The position numbers and the translations under genes were made by a program. 61,055 nt of DNA from positions 1-61,055 of the forward strand of contig CAJOLI010000002.1 of the NCBI GenBank assembly GCA_905235285.1. The letters run 5' to 3'. The notes below the pieces were generated by a model. That model searched no databases. It had not been told where the DNA came from and saw only the letters and a list, made by a program, of their open reading frames with translations. This DNA is from an uncultured Bacteroidaceae bacterium. Its GTDB lineage: Bacteria; Bacteroidota; Bacteroidia; Bacteroidales; Bacteroidaceae. Of this stretch, positions 51,988 through 61,050 are shown piece by piece; positions within the stretch are counted from its first letter, which is position 1, and every line of letters starts with the position of its first letter.

Positions 51988-54255
51988 ATGAAATATGCAG
52001 ATTTACCAAAAGACGAGCTCAGCCATCTCGTGAAGCCTCGCGACAAGAGCCTTGAGGAGTGGCAAGTGATGCTCCGGATGCAGCAAGCGCGTCGCGAGGA
52101 GATGGACGTGGAATGTGTCAGCGAGCGCTACTCCCCAGGCGAGTACCGCGTCAGCAGCAAAGCGTCAGGGCGCGTGTACAAAGTTGTGTTCCGAGGAGCC
52201 AAGAGCCCGTGGAACTACTGCGACTGCATGGACTTCAAGACCTCACAGCTCGGCACGTGCAAGCACGTCGAGGCCGCACGCCTTTGGATTGCCGACCACC
52301 ACAAACGCATCCACTGGGACCTGCCAGCCTACACCAGCGTTTACCTGAGCTACCGCGGCAATGTGCGTGAAGTGAAGATACGAATCGGCAGCGCTGCCAC
52401 TAAAGAGTTTAGGCTCATGGCAGCTAAGTTTTTCAATGAGCTCGACACGCTACGACCCGAAGCCTTCGAGAAATTCGGCGAATTCATGCAGCAGGCTAAA
52501 GCCTTGTCTGAGGATTTTAGGTGCTATCAGGATGCCCTCGACTACATCCTTGAGCAACGCGAATCCATCGCCCGCCGCAAAGTCGTTGATGAGACATACA
52601 CCGACACGCTCCTCGACACGCTGCTCCGCACTACCCTATATCCTTACCAAAAAGAGGGCGTACGCTTCGCTGCCACTGCCGGCAGGGCTATCCTCGCTGA
52701 CGAGATGGGGCTGGGAAAGACCGTGCAGGCAATAGCCACTGCTGAATTGCTGATGCGCGAAAGCTTCATCACGAATGTTCTCATCCTTTGCCCGGCCACG
52801 CTGAAGCAGCAGTGGAAGCGCGAAATAGAGCGGTTCACCGAGCGCTCGGCTGTCGTCGTCGACGGTTCACCTGAACGCCGACGCGAGCTGGCACAGGCTG
52901 AAGCGGAGTTCAAGATACAATCATACAACGCATTCACAGACGATGTCAAAGCCGGACATATGCTTCAGTGTGACATGCTCATCCTCGATGAAGTGCAAAG
53001 GCTGAAGAACTGGAACACGCAGATGGCCAAGGCCGTCAGGCAGCTGACGTCGCGCTACGCTCTCATCCTCTCCGGCACACCTTTGGAGAACCGACTCGAG
53101 GAGCTCTACAGCATTGTGGAACTTGTCGATCAATTCATTCTTGCGCCTTACTATCTCTTCCGCGACAGATATATCATCACGGATGCCGACGGTCGCACGG
53201 TAGGCTATCAATCGCTTGGCGAAGTGCGCCAGCGGTTGAGTGCCATCATGCTGCGACGCTCAAAGAAAGACGTAGAGTTGCAGCTGCCGCCCCGCATTGA
53301 TAAGAACCTCTTTGTGCCGATGACGCCCCAGCAGATGGCCGCACACCAAGAGTTGCGCCTGAATGCCGCTCGCCTCGTCAGCAAATGGCACCGCCAGCAT
53401 TTCCTCTCCGAGATAGACCGCCGCACGCTGTTGCTGACGCTGCAGCAGATGCGCATGACGTGCGACAGCCTCTTCCTGCTCGACGAGCACAGCCGCTTCG
53501 ACACTAAAGTGGAGGAGACGATGAACATTCTCAACGAGTGCGGAGTCACTATCGACGGGGAAGCTGCGGCCGCTGCTGGCGACTTAAGCCAGACGCCCCC
53601 AAAAGTCGTCATCTTCAGTCAATGGGAGCGGATGACAAGGCTTGTAGCACAGGAGCTGGAGCGCAGCGGAGTGGAATACGTCTACATCCATGGCGACATT
53701 CCTGTTAACCAGCGACAGCAACGTGTCGACACCTTCCATAGCGACCCTTCCGTGAGGGTATTCCTCTCTACAGACGCCGGCTCGGCAGGACTTAACCTGC
53801 AAGTCGCAAACATCATCATCAACCTCGACCTGCCTTGGAATCCGGCCATCATGGAACAACGAATCGGACGCCTCCATCGCATCGGCCAGCAACGGGGAGT
53901 AGAGGTAATAAACCTGATAGCCGCAGGAACCATTGAGGACGACATGCGTTCGCGCCTGCGCTTCAAGACCTCGCTCTTCGAAGGCGTGCTCGATGGCGGC
54001 GAGGATGCCGTGTTCCTCGGCAGCGACAAATTCGACAGCCTACTCTCAGACCTCGAGCAATACATTGACGATGAAGCAGCGACGGAACCTCGCCGACAAA
54101 CGAACACTCCGCCACAGCCAGAACAGCAGACAGAGCAGCAGTCCGGCAACGCCATCATAAAGCAGTTCGCGACAGCACTCGAGGCACTGCTCACCGCCGA
54201 CGAGGCCACAAGGGCACAGGCCGCATCTATGATACAACACATATTTCAACGATAA
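51988..54255 (+). CDS. SNF2-family helicase with SWIM zinc finger
   Basis: 755 aa. An N-terminal SWIM finger (YCDCMDF...GTCKHVEAARLW, about 77-97) is followed by the SNF2 ATPase: Walker A LADEMGLGKTVQAIA (about 236-250), motif II DEVQ (334), LSGTPLENR, and the helicase C part (IFSQWERM, STDAGSAGLNLQVA, QRIGRLHRIGQQRGVEV). The last about 50 residues are a Gln/Pro-rich linker and a short helix. Family members remodel protein-DNA complexes during repair or transcription. leuB follows 30 bp downstream; no terminator lies between. Confidence 0.93.
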   Translation: MKYADLPKDELSHLVKPRDKSLEEWQVMLRMQQARREEMDVECVSERYSPGEYRVSSKASGRVYKVVFRGAKSPWNYCDCMDFKTSQLGTCKHVEAARLWIADHHKRIHWDLPAYTSVYLSYRGNVREVKIRIGSAATKEFRLMAAKFFNELDTLRPEAFEKFGEFMQQAKALSEDFRCYQDALDYILEQRESIARRKVVDETYTDTLLDTLLRTTLYPYQKEGVRFAATAGRAILADEMGLGKTVQAIATAELLMRESFITNVLILCPATLKQQWKREIERFTERSAVVVDGSPERRRELAQAEAEFKIQSYNAFTDDVKAGHMLQCDMLILDEVQRLKNWNTQMAKAVRQLTSRYALILSGTPLENRLEELYSIVELVDQFILAPYYLFRDRYIITDADGRTVGYQSLGEVRQRLSAIMLRRSKKDVELQLPPRIDKNLFVPMTPQQMAAHQELRLNAARLVSKWHRQHFLSEIDRRTLLLTLQQMRMTCDSLFLLDEHSRFDTKVEETMNILNECGVTIDGEAAAAAGDLSQTPPKVVIFSQWERMTRLVAQELERSGVEYVYIHGDIPVNQRQQRVDTFHSDPSVRVFLSTDAGSAGLNLQVANIIINLDLPWNPAIMEQRIGRLHRIGQQRGVEVINLIAAGTIEDDMRSRLRFKTSLFEGVLDGGEDAVFLGSDKFDSLLSDLEQYIDDEAATEPRRQTNTPPQPEQQTEQQSGNAIIKQFATALEALLTADEATRAQAASMIQHIFQR

Positions 54256-54285
54256 TCTCAACAACCACAACAAACACTTGAACAC

Positions 54286-55347
54286 ATGAACCTACGAATT
54301 GCAGTACTGCCAGGCGATGGCATTGGCCCGGAAATCAGCAAACAAGGCACCGACGTCTTGTCTGCCATCTGTCAGCGCTTCGGCCACGAGGTCACCTACG
54401 ACTACGCCATCTGCGGCGCCGAAGCCATCGACCAAGTTGGCGACCCCTTCCCCGAAGCATCCTTCCAGACGTGTATGAATGCCGACGCCGTGCTCTTCTC
54501 GGCCATCGGAGACCCACGCTATGACAACGACCCCACGGCCACCGTAAGACCCGAACAGGGACTGCTGGCCATGCGCAAGCGCCTCGGGCTCTTCGCCAAC
54601 ATCCGACCCATCCAGACTTTCCCCAGCCTCCTGCACAACTCCCCGCTGAAAGACGATATCGTACGCGATGCCGACTTCATCTGTATCCGCGAGCTGACAG
54701 GTGGGCTCTACTTTGGCGAGAAATACCAAGATGAGGAACGTGCCTACGACACAAACGTCTACACGCGCCGCGAGATAGAGCGCATCCTGCACGTCGCCTA
54801 CGCCTACGCACGCCGCCGGCGCAAGCACCTCACCGTCGTCGACAAGGCCAACATACTGGCCAGCAGCCGTCTATGGCGGAAAGTGGCTCAAGAGATTGCA
54901 CAGCAATACACTGATGTGACCACGGACTTCATGTACGTCGACAATGCATCCATGCGTATGATTCAAGAGCCACGCTTCTTCGATGTCATCGTCACAGAGA
55001 ACACCTTCGGCGACATCCTCACCGACGAGGCGTCTTGCATCACAGGCTCCATGGGACTCTTGCCGTCGGCATCTACGGGCGAGCACACGCCTCTCTTCGA
55101 ACCTATACACGGTTCCTGGCCGCAGGCTAAAGGACTCAACATCGCCAATCCTCTCGCACAGATCCTGTCCGTAGCCATGCTGCTTGAGCACTTCGGGCTC
55201 AACAGCGAGGGCACCCTCGTCAGACAAGCAGTCGATGCCAGCCTCGAGGCCAACGTACGCACGCCTGAAATCCAAGTAGAGGGAGGGCCGCACTACGGCA
55301 CTCGCGAGGTTGGCCAATGGATTGTCAACTACATCCTGTCTCACTGA
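54286..55347 (+). CDS. leuB: 3-isopropylmalate dehydrogenase
   Basis: 353 aa, standard length. Motifs: [85 protein letters not shown] and [10 protein letters not shown]. It oxidises and decarboxylates 3-isopropylmalate in leucine synthesis. The rest of leuACD is not nearby. The family also includes tartrate and homoisocitrate dehydrogenases, but the substrate loop RELTGG fits LeuB. Confidence 0.93.
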   Translation: MNLRIAVLPGDGIGPEISKQGTDVLSAICQRFGHEVTYDYAICGAEAIDQVGDPFPEASFQTCMNADAVLFSAIGDPRYDNDPTATVRPEQGLLAMRKRLGLFANIRPIQTFPSLLHNSPLKDDIVRDADFICIRELTGGLYFGEKYQDEERAYDTNVYTRREIERILHVAYAYARRRRKHLTVVDKANILASSRLWRKVAQEIAQQYTDVTTDFMYVDNASMRMIQEPRFFDVIVTENTFGDILTDEASCITGSMGLLPSASTGEHTPLFEPIHGSWPQAKGLNIANPLAQILSVAMLLEHFGLNSEGTLVRQAVDASLEANVRTPEIQVEGGPHYGTREVGQWIVNYILSH

Positions 55348-55454
55348 ACTTCAACAGCTGCTCGCAACATACACGCAGGTACGCGGATATCTTTAGGTGA
55401 AAAACATTATTAACAGTACACACCTTTAACATATAATTTTAAAAACCAGAAACT

Positions 55455-55997
55455 ATGAGAGAACTGAAAGGAACCAAGACCGAGCGCAACCTCCAAGAAG
55501 CTTTTGCCGGCGAGAGCATGGCTCGCAACAAGTACAGCTATTTCGCTTCCAAGGCCAAGAAGGACGGCTACGTCCAGATTGCTGCCATCTTTGAGGAAAC
55601 GGCAGCCAACGAGAAGGAGCACGCCAAGATGTGGTACAAGTACCTCAACGGCGGCAGCATCAGCGACACCGTCACAAACCTTGCCGATGCCGCCGCTGGC
55701 GAGAACCACGAGTGGACGGACATGTATGCCCGCATGGCACGCGAGGCTCGTGAAGAGGGCTTCGACGATATTGCCGAGAAGTTCGAGCTCGTGGGCGCTA
55801 TCGAGCGTCACCACGAGGAGCGTTATCGTCGCCTACTGAAGAACATCGAGGATGCCGTGGTCTTCTCCCGCGACGGCGACGTCATCTGGCAGTGCGCCAA
55901 CTGCGGACACATCGTCGTCGGCAAGCAGGCACCCGAGGTGTGCCCCACCTGCAACCACCCCCAGAGTTATTTCCAAATCAAGGCAGAGAACTATTGA
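55455..55997 (+). CDS. rbr: Rubrerythrin
   Basis: 180 aa. The diiron domain ([56 protein letters not shown]) is followed by a C-terminal rubredoxin ([23 protein letters not shown]). It reduces hydrogen peroxide in anaerobes. The MGMT-like gene starts on its stop codon. Confidence 0.96.
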   Translation: MRELKGTKTERNLQEAFAGESMARNKYSYFASKAKKDGYVQIAAIFEETAANEKEHAKMWYKYLNGGSISDTVTNLADAAAGENHEWTDMYARMAREAREEGFDDIAEKFELVGAIERHHEERYRRLLKNIEDAVVFSRDGDVIWQCANCGHIVVGKQAPEVCPTCNHPQSYFQIKAENY

Positions 55998-56314
55998 AAG
56001 GCCCCGACTCCGCTGCGTTTTACGCAGAAGTGTATGACGTTGTCCGGCAGATTCCTGCCGGACACGTTCTTTCCTACGGCCACATCGCTGTGCTGATTGG
56101 ATGGCCCAACCACAGCCGCCTCGTGGGTCGTGCCATGCACGATGCCCCGTTGGAGCTCAACCTGCCATGCCACCGCGTTGTCAACAGTGCGGGGCGCACC
56201 GTGCCCGGCTGGCACCAGCAGGCGCTGCTGCTGATGTCCGAGGGCGTGCGCATCAAGGAGAATGGCTGCGTAGACATGAAGGCTCACGAGTGGAATCCAG
56301 AGGAGCACTGTTAG
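55994..56314 (+). CDS. Short MGMT-like DNA alkyltransferase domain protein
   Basis: 106 aa if the TTG at 55994 is used, which overlaps the rubrerythrin stop in ATTGA; no ATG is available before the domain (a GTG lies at 56030). It has the C-terminal domain of O6-alkylguanine-DNA methyltransferase: [25 protein letters not shown] and the acceptor site LPCHRVV (Cys59). The N-terminal domain of full MGMT is absent, as in ATL proteins, but the reactive Cys is kept. Its place between rubrerythrin and an AlkD-like gene suggests a stress and DNA-repair cluster. Confidence 0.88.
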   Translation: MKGPDSAAFYAEVYDVVRQIPAGHVLSYGHIAVLIGWPNHSRLVGRAMHDAPLELNLPCHRVVNSAGRTVPGWHQQALLLMSEGVRIKENGCVDMKAHEWNPEEHC

Positions 56315-56371
56315 GAAAATATGCTCAAAAAAAGCAATGGCATAAATGATAGGACAAACCATGCAAGTGAT

Positions 56372-57112
56372 ATGAAGGCAGAGGAAATCATTGTGTACAT
56401 GGAATCGCTGAGAGATGATGAGCAGCGGCTGGTGCTGATGAGTTTTTTCAAGACAGCTCCGGGCGAATACGCTGAGGGTGATGAGTTTCTGGGTATCAAG
56501 GTGCCTCAGACGCGGGAGGTGGTCAAACACACCTGGCAGAATCTCCCGCTGTGCGAAGTGCCTCATCTGCTCATGTCCCGTTGGCACGAGGTGCGCCTGT
56601 GTGGTCTGCTCATTATGGTGGAGAAGTTTGAGAGAGCGAGCACCAAGCGCCTCGCCAATGACCCCGAAGCCCGTCGCCAGCGAGAAGAGATTCTCGCCAT
56701 GTACCTCCACTACGCCCACCGTGCCAACAACTGGGACCTGGTAGACATGTCTGCGCCGAAAATCTTGGGGCGGTGGATAGTGATGGAGGGCGGTGACGAG
56801 ACCTTGATTGACGCCCTCGCATCAAGCCCGGACCTCTGGCGGCAACGCATCAGCATGGTTTGCACATTGACCACGTCGCAGGCTGGCGACCCGTCATGGT
56901 GCCTGCGCATGGCTGAGCGACACCTGCACCATCCCCACGACCTGATGCACAAGGCCGTAGGTTGGATGCTGCGCGAGATGGGAAAGCGCGTCGGCATGGA
57001 CTTCTTGCGCGATTTCCTGCGCCAGCACATCCACGAGATGCATCGCACCACACTCCGCTATGCCATCGAGAAGATGAGTAACGACGAGCGGCATTATTGG
57101 ATGACTCTTTGA
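56372..57112 (+). CDS. AlkD-like DNA alkylation repair protein
   Basis: 246 aa from the ATG at 56372; an in-frame ATG at 56321 would add 17 residues that do not look conserved. The HEAT-repeat AlkD fold shows FLGIKVPQTREVVKHTWQ, SRWHEVRLCGLLIMVE and the conserved NNWDLVDMSAPKILG (catalytic Trp/Asp region), then AVGWMLREMGKRVG. AlkD-type glycosylases remove N3- and N7-alkylated bases. It follows the MGMT-like gene closely. Confidence 0.9.
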   Translation: MKAEEIIVYMESLRDDEQRLVLMSFFKTAPGEYAEGDEFLGIKVPQTREVVKHTWQNLPLCEVPHLLMSRWHEVRLCGLLIMVEKFERASTKRLANDPEARRQREEILAMYLHYAHRANNWDLVDMSAPKILGRWIVMEGGDETLIDALASSPDLWRQRISMVCTLTTSQAGDPSWCLRMAERHLHHPHDLMHKAVGWMLREMGKRVGMDFLRDFLRQHIHEMHRTTLRYAIEKMSNDERHYWMTL

Positions 57113-57229
57113 ATAATGAAAGATTTCACATGTCGAAAGTATTAACACATTCTCATTGAGAATACCAACAGGCGCTTGGCTGCGTCAATGGCGAAAGGCA
57201 CATTTGACGTCGATGAGTTGAATGAATAC

Positions 57230-57268
57230 TTTTCAGGCGGCCTTCCAGTGAGGAAAGCCGCCTGAAAA
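57230..57268. terminator. Long bidirectional terminator
   Basis: TTTTCAGGCGGCCTTCC (57230-57246)/GGAAAGCCGCCTGAAAA (57252-57268), 17-bp arms with one mismatched pair, between the convergent AlkD-like and SLC13 genes. Confidence 0.9.
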
Positions 57269-57291
57269 TTAAATCTGTCGGAACAGGGAGT

Positions 57292-59142
57292 TCAAAACGG
57301 GAAGAGCAGGGGCAGGGTGAACACCATGACCGTGCCCATGATGAGCTGCAAGGGCAGGCCCACGCGGATATAGTCCATGAATGAGTAGTCTCCGGCACGC
57401 ATGACAAGCGCATTGGGCGGCGTGCTGAAGGGACTGGCGAAGCACATAGAGGCCCCAACAGCCACGGCGAAGAGTAGCGGCAGCGGACTCACGCTCACAG
57501 CCTCGGAGGCACTCAGGGCTATAGGTGCCATGAGCACTGCCGTGGCGGTATTGGAGATAAACATCGTCAGCAGCGACGTGGTGAAATACACACCAGCCAA
57601 CAGTAGCAGGGGGCTGGCCGTACCGAGGCTGCTGGCCAGTGCACCGGCAAGCATGGCCGAGGCACCGGTCTTCTCTAAGGCCAGTGACATGGGCATCATG
57701 GCTGCGATGAGAACTATGCTCTCCCAATTGATGGTCTTGTAGGCTGCTTCCACACTGCGGAAGCAGCCAGAAAGCATCATCAGCAGGCTGGCAATGAGCA
57801 CCGCCGTGACAGGTGCCACGGGGATGAAGTCAAAGACCATCATGACCACCATCAGCAGCATGATGCCGCCAGCCAGCGGGGCTTTATAGTCCAGGGTAAT
57901 GCGCGCTGCCTCGGCCAGGGGCTGACCGAGCACCACCCAGTGTTCCTCGTCGCACGTGAGGCGACCAATATTATCCCATGTTCCTTGGATAAGCAGCACA
58001 TCGCCTGTGTGGAGTTTCAGCGAGGGCAAGTCGTCCTTGATGAGCTCCGAGCCGCGCCGCACGGCCAGCACGTTGATACTGTACTTGGCACGGAAACCTG
58101 TCTCAGAGAGGCGACGTCCCACGAACTTGGACTGCTGCAGTAGCACGACCTCGGCCAGACCGATGTTGTAGAAGTCCAGTTCCTCTGACCCGAAGTCCAG
58201 CTGCAGCCCGAAGTCCTTGGCCAAGCGCACAGACTGTTCCTCGGGACCCGAAAGCAGGATGATGTCGCCTTCCTGCAGCACGACGCCCGGCGTGGCTAAT
58301 GACTGCGAGATATCCTTGACGAGGCGGCTGGGGACGAGACCTCCGGCGAGGCCCGACCGCTCGTGGCGCACCTCGAGGACCGTAAGGCCATATTTCTGGC
58401 GGATATCTAATTGCCCGATGGTCTTCCCAACGATGGAGGAGCCACGGGGGATAGAGCAGCGGGTGACGTCTGCTGCCAGTGCGTATTCCTTCACCAGCTG
58501 ACGAAGGCTCTTGCTGCGCCTGTTGCCACCTGACTGTTCACCTGTCTCACGCTTCACCAGCAGACGCGATAGCGGCAGTAGCACGGCGATGCCCACAGCC
58601 AGACAGATAGCCCCTACGGGAGCGAAGGAGAAGAAGGAGAGGCCTGTGTGCCCCGCCTCGCGCAACACCTCGTCGATGACCAGGTTGGGCGGCGTGCTTA
58701 TGAGGGTAAACATACCGAGCGAGCTGGCAAAGGCCAACGGCATGAGCAACCGTCGGTTATCGACCTTGGCCGTGGCTGCCATGGAGACCACGATAGGCAG
58801 CATCAGTGCCACCGTGCCCGTGTTGCTGACAAAGGCACCGATGGTAGCCGTGCCCACCATGACGAACAGGAAGAGGCGCGTTTCGCTCTGTCCGGCCAAA
58901 CGTAGCAGTCGCGAGCCGAGCATCTTGGCAAGACCCGTCTGCACGATGCCACCACCTACTATGAACAACCCTGCCATCATGATCACTACGGGGTTTGCAA
59001 ACCCCGACAAAGCCTCGGACGGCGTGAGGATGCCGGCAAGCAGCAGCGCCGTGAGGGCGCACAAGGCGATGATGTCGGCCCTGATGCGCCCTACGGCAAA
59101 GAGGATGGCCGTGATAGCCAGGAGGATGATGGTAAAAACCAT
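57292..59142 (-). CDS. SLC13/DASS-type anion transporter with two TrkA-C domains
   Basis: 616 aa with about 11 membrane helices. The N-terminal part has LSGFANPVVIMMAGLFIVGGG and SNTGTVALMLPIV; two RCK_C/TrkA-C domains (about 225-385, with GSSIVGKTIGQLDIRQKYGL and GRRLSETGFRAKYSINVLAV) precede the second membrane half (ISNTATAVLMAPIAL, FASPFSTPPNALVM). The family carries sulfate, dicarboxylates or citrate with Na+. TrkA-C domains usually bind nucleotides and gate the carrier. The substrate is not evident. It is 13 bp after a small gene of unknown function. Confidence 0.9.
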   Translation of the reverse strand: MVFTIILLAITAILFAVGRIRADIIALCALTALLLAGILTPSEALSGFANPVVIMMAGLFIVGGGIVQTGLAKMLGSRLLRLAGQSETRLFLFVMVGTATIGAFVSNTGTVALMLPIVVSMAATAKVDNRRLLMPLAFASSLGMFTLISTPPNLVIDEVLREAGHTGLSFFSFAPVGAICLAVGIAVLLPLSRLLVKRETGEQSGGNRRSKSLRQLVKEYALAADVTRCSIPRGSSIVGKTIGQLDIRQKYGLTVLEVRHERSGLAGGLVPSRLVKDISQSLATPGVVLQEGDIILLSGPEEQSVRLAKDFGLQLDFGSEELDFYNIGLAEVVLLQQSKFVGRRLSETGFRAKYSINVLAVRRGSELIKDDLPSLKLHTGDVLLIQGTWDNIGRLTCDEEHWVVLGQPLAEAARITLDYKAPLAGGIMLLMVVMMVFDFIPVAPVTAVLIASLLMMLSGCFRSVEAAYKTINWESIVLIAAMMPMSLALEKTGASAMLAGALASSLGTASPLLLLAGVYFTTSLLTMFISNTATAVLMAPIALSASEAVSVSPLPLLFAVAVGASMCFASPFSTPPNALVMRAGDYSFMDYIRVGLPLQLIMGTVMVFTLPLLFPF

Positions 59143-59155
59143 GCGGACTTATGAT

Positions 59156-59557
59156 TTAGGATTGGCACAGCTTGGCAAGCACCGCGGCTTCTTCGCCTTC
59201 GGCGATACGCAAGTCACAGACGGCCTCGCAGTCAAGGCCCGCATAGCGGAACAGCTGTGCTGCAGCGAACCGATGATCATCGCTCGCCAGCACTTCAAGG
59301 CGATAGGGACCGACAGCCGTGTCGGCGGGTTTGCCGTGGGTGCGCAGCACCTCCTCGATATAAGTATAGGGGCTATTCAATAACTGTTGCATCCGCTTGC
59401 CGGACTCTGCAGAATAGTCCGTCGTATGAATGTGGATAGTGCTCTGAGTGGGAGCATAAACGATGGTTGTTGCCAGGCCAAGAAAACTTTTCTTGACAGA
59501 TATACGTGAGTCATTGGCAATGGCAGGGGCCATTGCCAAATTATTTAGCTTTGACAT
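59156..59557 (-). CDS. Small protein of unknown function
   Basis: 133 aa, no signal peptide or membrane helix. Sequence is mixed alpha/beta (ATTIVYAPTQSTIHIHTTDY, SGKRMQQLLNSPYTYIEEVL, RLEVLASDDHRFAAAQLF). I do not recognise the family. It begins a two-gene run with the SLC13 carrier (13 bp gap), so it might modulate that carrier; this is a guess from position only. Confidence 0.6.
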   Translation of the reverse strand: MSKLNNLAMAPAIANDSRISVKKSFLGLATTIVYAPTQSTIHIHTTDYSAESGKRMQQLLNSPYTYIEEVLRTHGKPADTAVGPYRLEVLASDDHRFAAAQLFRYAGLDCEAVCDLRIAEGEEAAVLAKLCQS

Positions 59558-59665
59558 AATTATTAAGAAAGGGAAAAAAGTGAAACGTTAATAGTGAAAC
59601 AACTTGTCCGCACGGCTCTTTTGGCGCTTGCCAAGACAAGAGCTCGTTAACTCATTAACTTTTCA

Positions 59666-60058
59666 CTAAATAATCAGCCGCCTCAGCGCGATGACATAGT
59701 AGCGGCGCGAGGCAGCAAAGCGCAAGGGCACCCTTTCTGAATGCCTTCCGTCGCAGAGGTGTTTTTGGGATGAGACACATGAGAGCGCAGTACCAGTTAT
59801 GCGACCGCCAGAGCGGGAAGGATGTTGCCCATGTGCGGGCACCACTCTCTGCGTCCTGACGTTTGCCAGCCGGCACAGCGGATTACTATCCGTGATGAGA
59901 CCTTCGTTCGGAAGCTTGTCATTGTTTGAGCGATAGCTGCCTTGTTCCTGCAGGGAGACGGGGGAGGAAGCCATGTCCTCTGGCCCCATGACAACAGTCC
60001 TCGTGCCTCCGAGCACGAGAGTCAGTAGAAGCAGTATGAACAGCAGAAATCGTTTCAT
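59666..60058 (-). CDS. Hypothetical short exported protein
   Basis: 130 aa with a hydrophobic signal-like N-terminus (MKRFLLFILLLLTLVLGG). The rest is basic and low in recognisable structure, ending FAASRRYYVIALRRLII. Codon use is ordinary, but I cannot name a family; a chance frame is possible. Confidence 0.4.
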   Translation of the reverse strand: MKRFLLFILLLLTLVLGGTRTVVMGPEDMASSPVSLQEQGSYRSNNDKLPNEGLITDSNPLCRLANVRTQRVVPAHGQHPSRSGGRITGTALSCVSSQKHLCDGRHSERVPLRFAASRRYYVIALRRLII

Positions 60059-60175
60059 CGTCGCAATTCTATGGCAAAGATACTGAAAAATTCTGAAACG
60101 GAGACTGGGAAAGACGTTTTTTTATGAAATTGCTTGCACGCCATGATTACCTGGTGCGTTCCGTTATCTTATAGT

Positions 60176-60210
60176 CCCCGTTGCATCACGAGACGCAGCG
60201 GGGATTTTTA
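60176..60210 (+). terminator. Terminator-like hairpin with no gene before it
   Basis: CCCCGTTGC (60176-60184)/GCAGCGGGG (60195-60203), one G-T pair, then ATTTTTA. No plus-strand gene ends here, so it may belong to the repeat that follows. The rest of 60059-60439 holds only the two repeat copies listed below. Confidence 0.5.
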
Positions 60211-60211
60211 T

Positions 60212-60252
60212 CCCAAATCGGTCATTGTATAATCATGTCGGCGCGCTATTTG
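60212..60252 (+). repeat. CCCAAATCGGTCATT repeat, copy 2
   Basis: Starts CCCAAATCGGTCATTGTAT and runs through CATGTCGGCGCGCTATTTG. 60901-60942 matches it over about 40 bp with some substitutions. Confidence 0.55.
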
Positions 60253-60386
60253 TTTTGAGCAGATTTTCGTTATCTGTAAGGAAGCAATGCGGGCATTGTG
60301 ACCGCGCAGATGGCGGAATGATGCCAAAAGGAATAGCGCAACAACGTGGATAAAAGCATAAGAAGCATAGCTTAAAAGACATCTTT

Positions 60387-60410
60387 GGTCTAATGACCAA
60401 TTTGGGGTTA
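60387..60410 (-). repeat. CCCAAATCGGTCATT repeat, inverted copy 3
   Basis: GGTCTAATGACCAATTTGGG on the plus strand is the inverted form (CCCAAATTGGTCATTAGACC). Confidence 0.5.
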
Positions 60411-60439
60411 TTATAAGCTGTCTGGTAAAGAAGGCATGT

Positions 60440-60799
60440 TCACAAATCCCAAATATCGTCGTGCCAACGGAGTTCAGGCTGTGTGCCAGGCTCATTGATG
60501 ACAACGGCAATGACAGGATAGCGGACAGGCATCGGCGAAGGATGTTGCAACTTCCAAGCCATCATAGCGCGCCACAGAAGCGTCCGCTTCTTGGAGGTGA
60601 TGGCTTCTTCCGCATTCCACGTTTCGCCATGGCGTGTCTTCACTTCAACAAAATAGAGTGTGCCGTCTTTATGGGCTATGATGTCCACCTCCTTGTGCTC
60701 ATGACGCCAGTTGCGTGCAAGAATCTCGAAACCATTCTCCTCCATGTACTTGGCTGCAAGGTCTTCGCCCCACTTTCCGAATTCGTTATGACGAGCCAT
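60440..60799 (-). CDS. yraN: YraN/UPF0102-family nuclease-like protein
   Basis: 119 aa from the ATG at 60799; a promoter at 60853 rules out the longer frame to 60916. It has FGKWGEDLAAKYMEENGFEI, RNWRHEHKEVDIIAHKDG and YFVEVKTRHG, the restriction-endonuclease-like core (Asp...Glu-x-Lys). The biological role of YraN proteins is unsettled. Confidence 0.92.
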   Translation of the reverse strand: MARHNEFGKWGEDLAAKYMEENGFEILARNWRHEHKEVDIIAHKDGTLYFVEVKTRHGETWNAEEAITSKKRTLLWRAMMAWKLQHPSPMPVRYPVIAVVINEPGTQPELRWHDDIWDL

Positions 60800-60852
60800 A
60801 GATACATTACGATTTAAGATATACAAATTAAAACTACTCACATAGGTTGGCG

Positions 60853-60860
60853 CAAAGGTA
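60853..60860 (-). promoter_or_regulatory. -7 promoter box (TACCTTTG) of the yraN gene
   Basis: TACCTTTG on the minus strand, 53 bp before the ATG at 60799. Confidence 0.5.
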
Positions 60861-60900
60861 AGCACAAAACGGCAGAAGCGCAAGCAAAAAGCAAAAATTA

Positions 60901-60942
60901 AACCCAAATCGCTCATTTGAATTCATGTCGGTGCGCTATTTG
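60901..60942 (+). repeat. CCCAAATCGGTCATT repeat, copy 4
   Basis: Starts AACCCAAATCGCTCATTTGA and includes CATGTCGGTGCGCTATTTG, like 60212-60252. It lies upstream of yraN. Confidence 0.5.
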
Positions 60943-60956
60943 CCTTATATAAATAT

Positions 60957-61001
60957 GAGGTCGTGTCAAAAGTACCAGACACGACCTCTTTTAGTTTTTT
61001 T
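60957..61001 (+). terminator. Perfect 11-bp hairpin with T-run
   Basis: GAGGTCGTGTC (60957-60967)/GACACGACCTC (60978-60988), then TTTTAGTTTTTTT. No complete plus-strand gene ends here, so it may be part of a repeat or belong to an element continuing past the window. Confidence 0.7.
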
Positions 61002-61006
61002 ATGAA

Positions 61007-61050
61007 ACAAAGCCCCGACTTTCCCAAGCCAGGGTTTTGTCATGTCCCAG
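61007..61050 (+). repeat. Repeat CAAAGCCCCGACTTTC behind a terminator
   Basis: Related to 50947-50990; in both places it starts within a few bases of a terminator T-run. Confidence 0.45.

Noticed and set aside
57147..57265. Short open stretch ending LNEYFSGGLPVRKAA
   Set aside because: It looks protein-like but has no start codon in a good context and ends inside the terminator hairpin; it may be a gene remnant.
60208..60510. 100-codon minus-strand open frame
   Set aside because: It overlaps the start of the repeat copy at 60212 and the end of yraN; the product has no domain.
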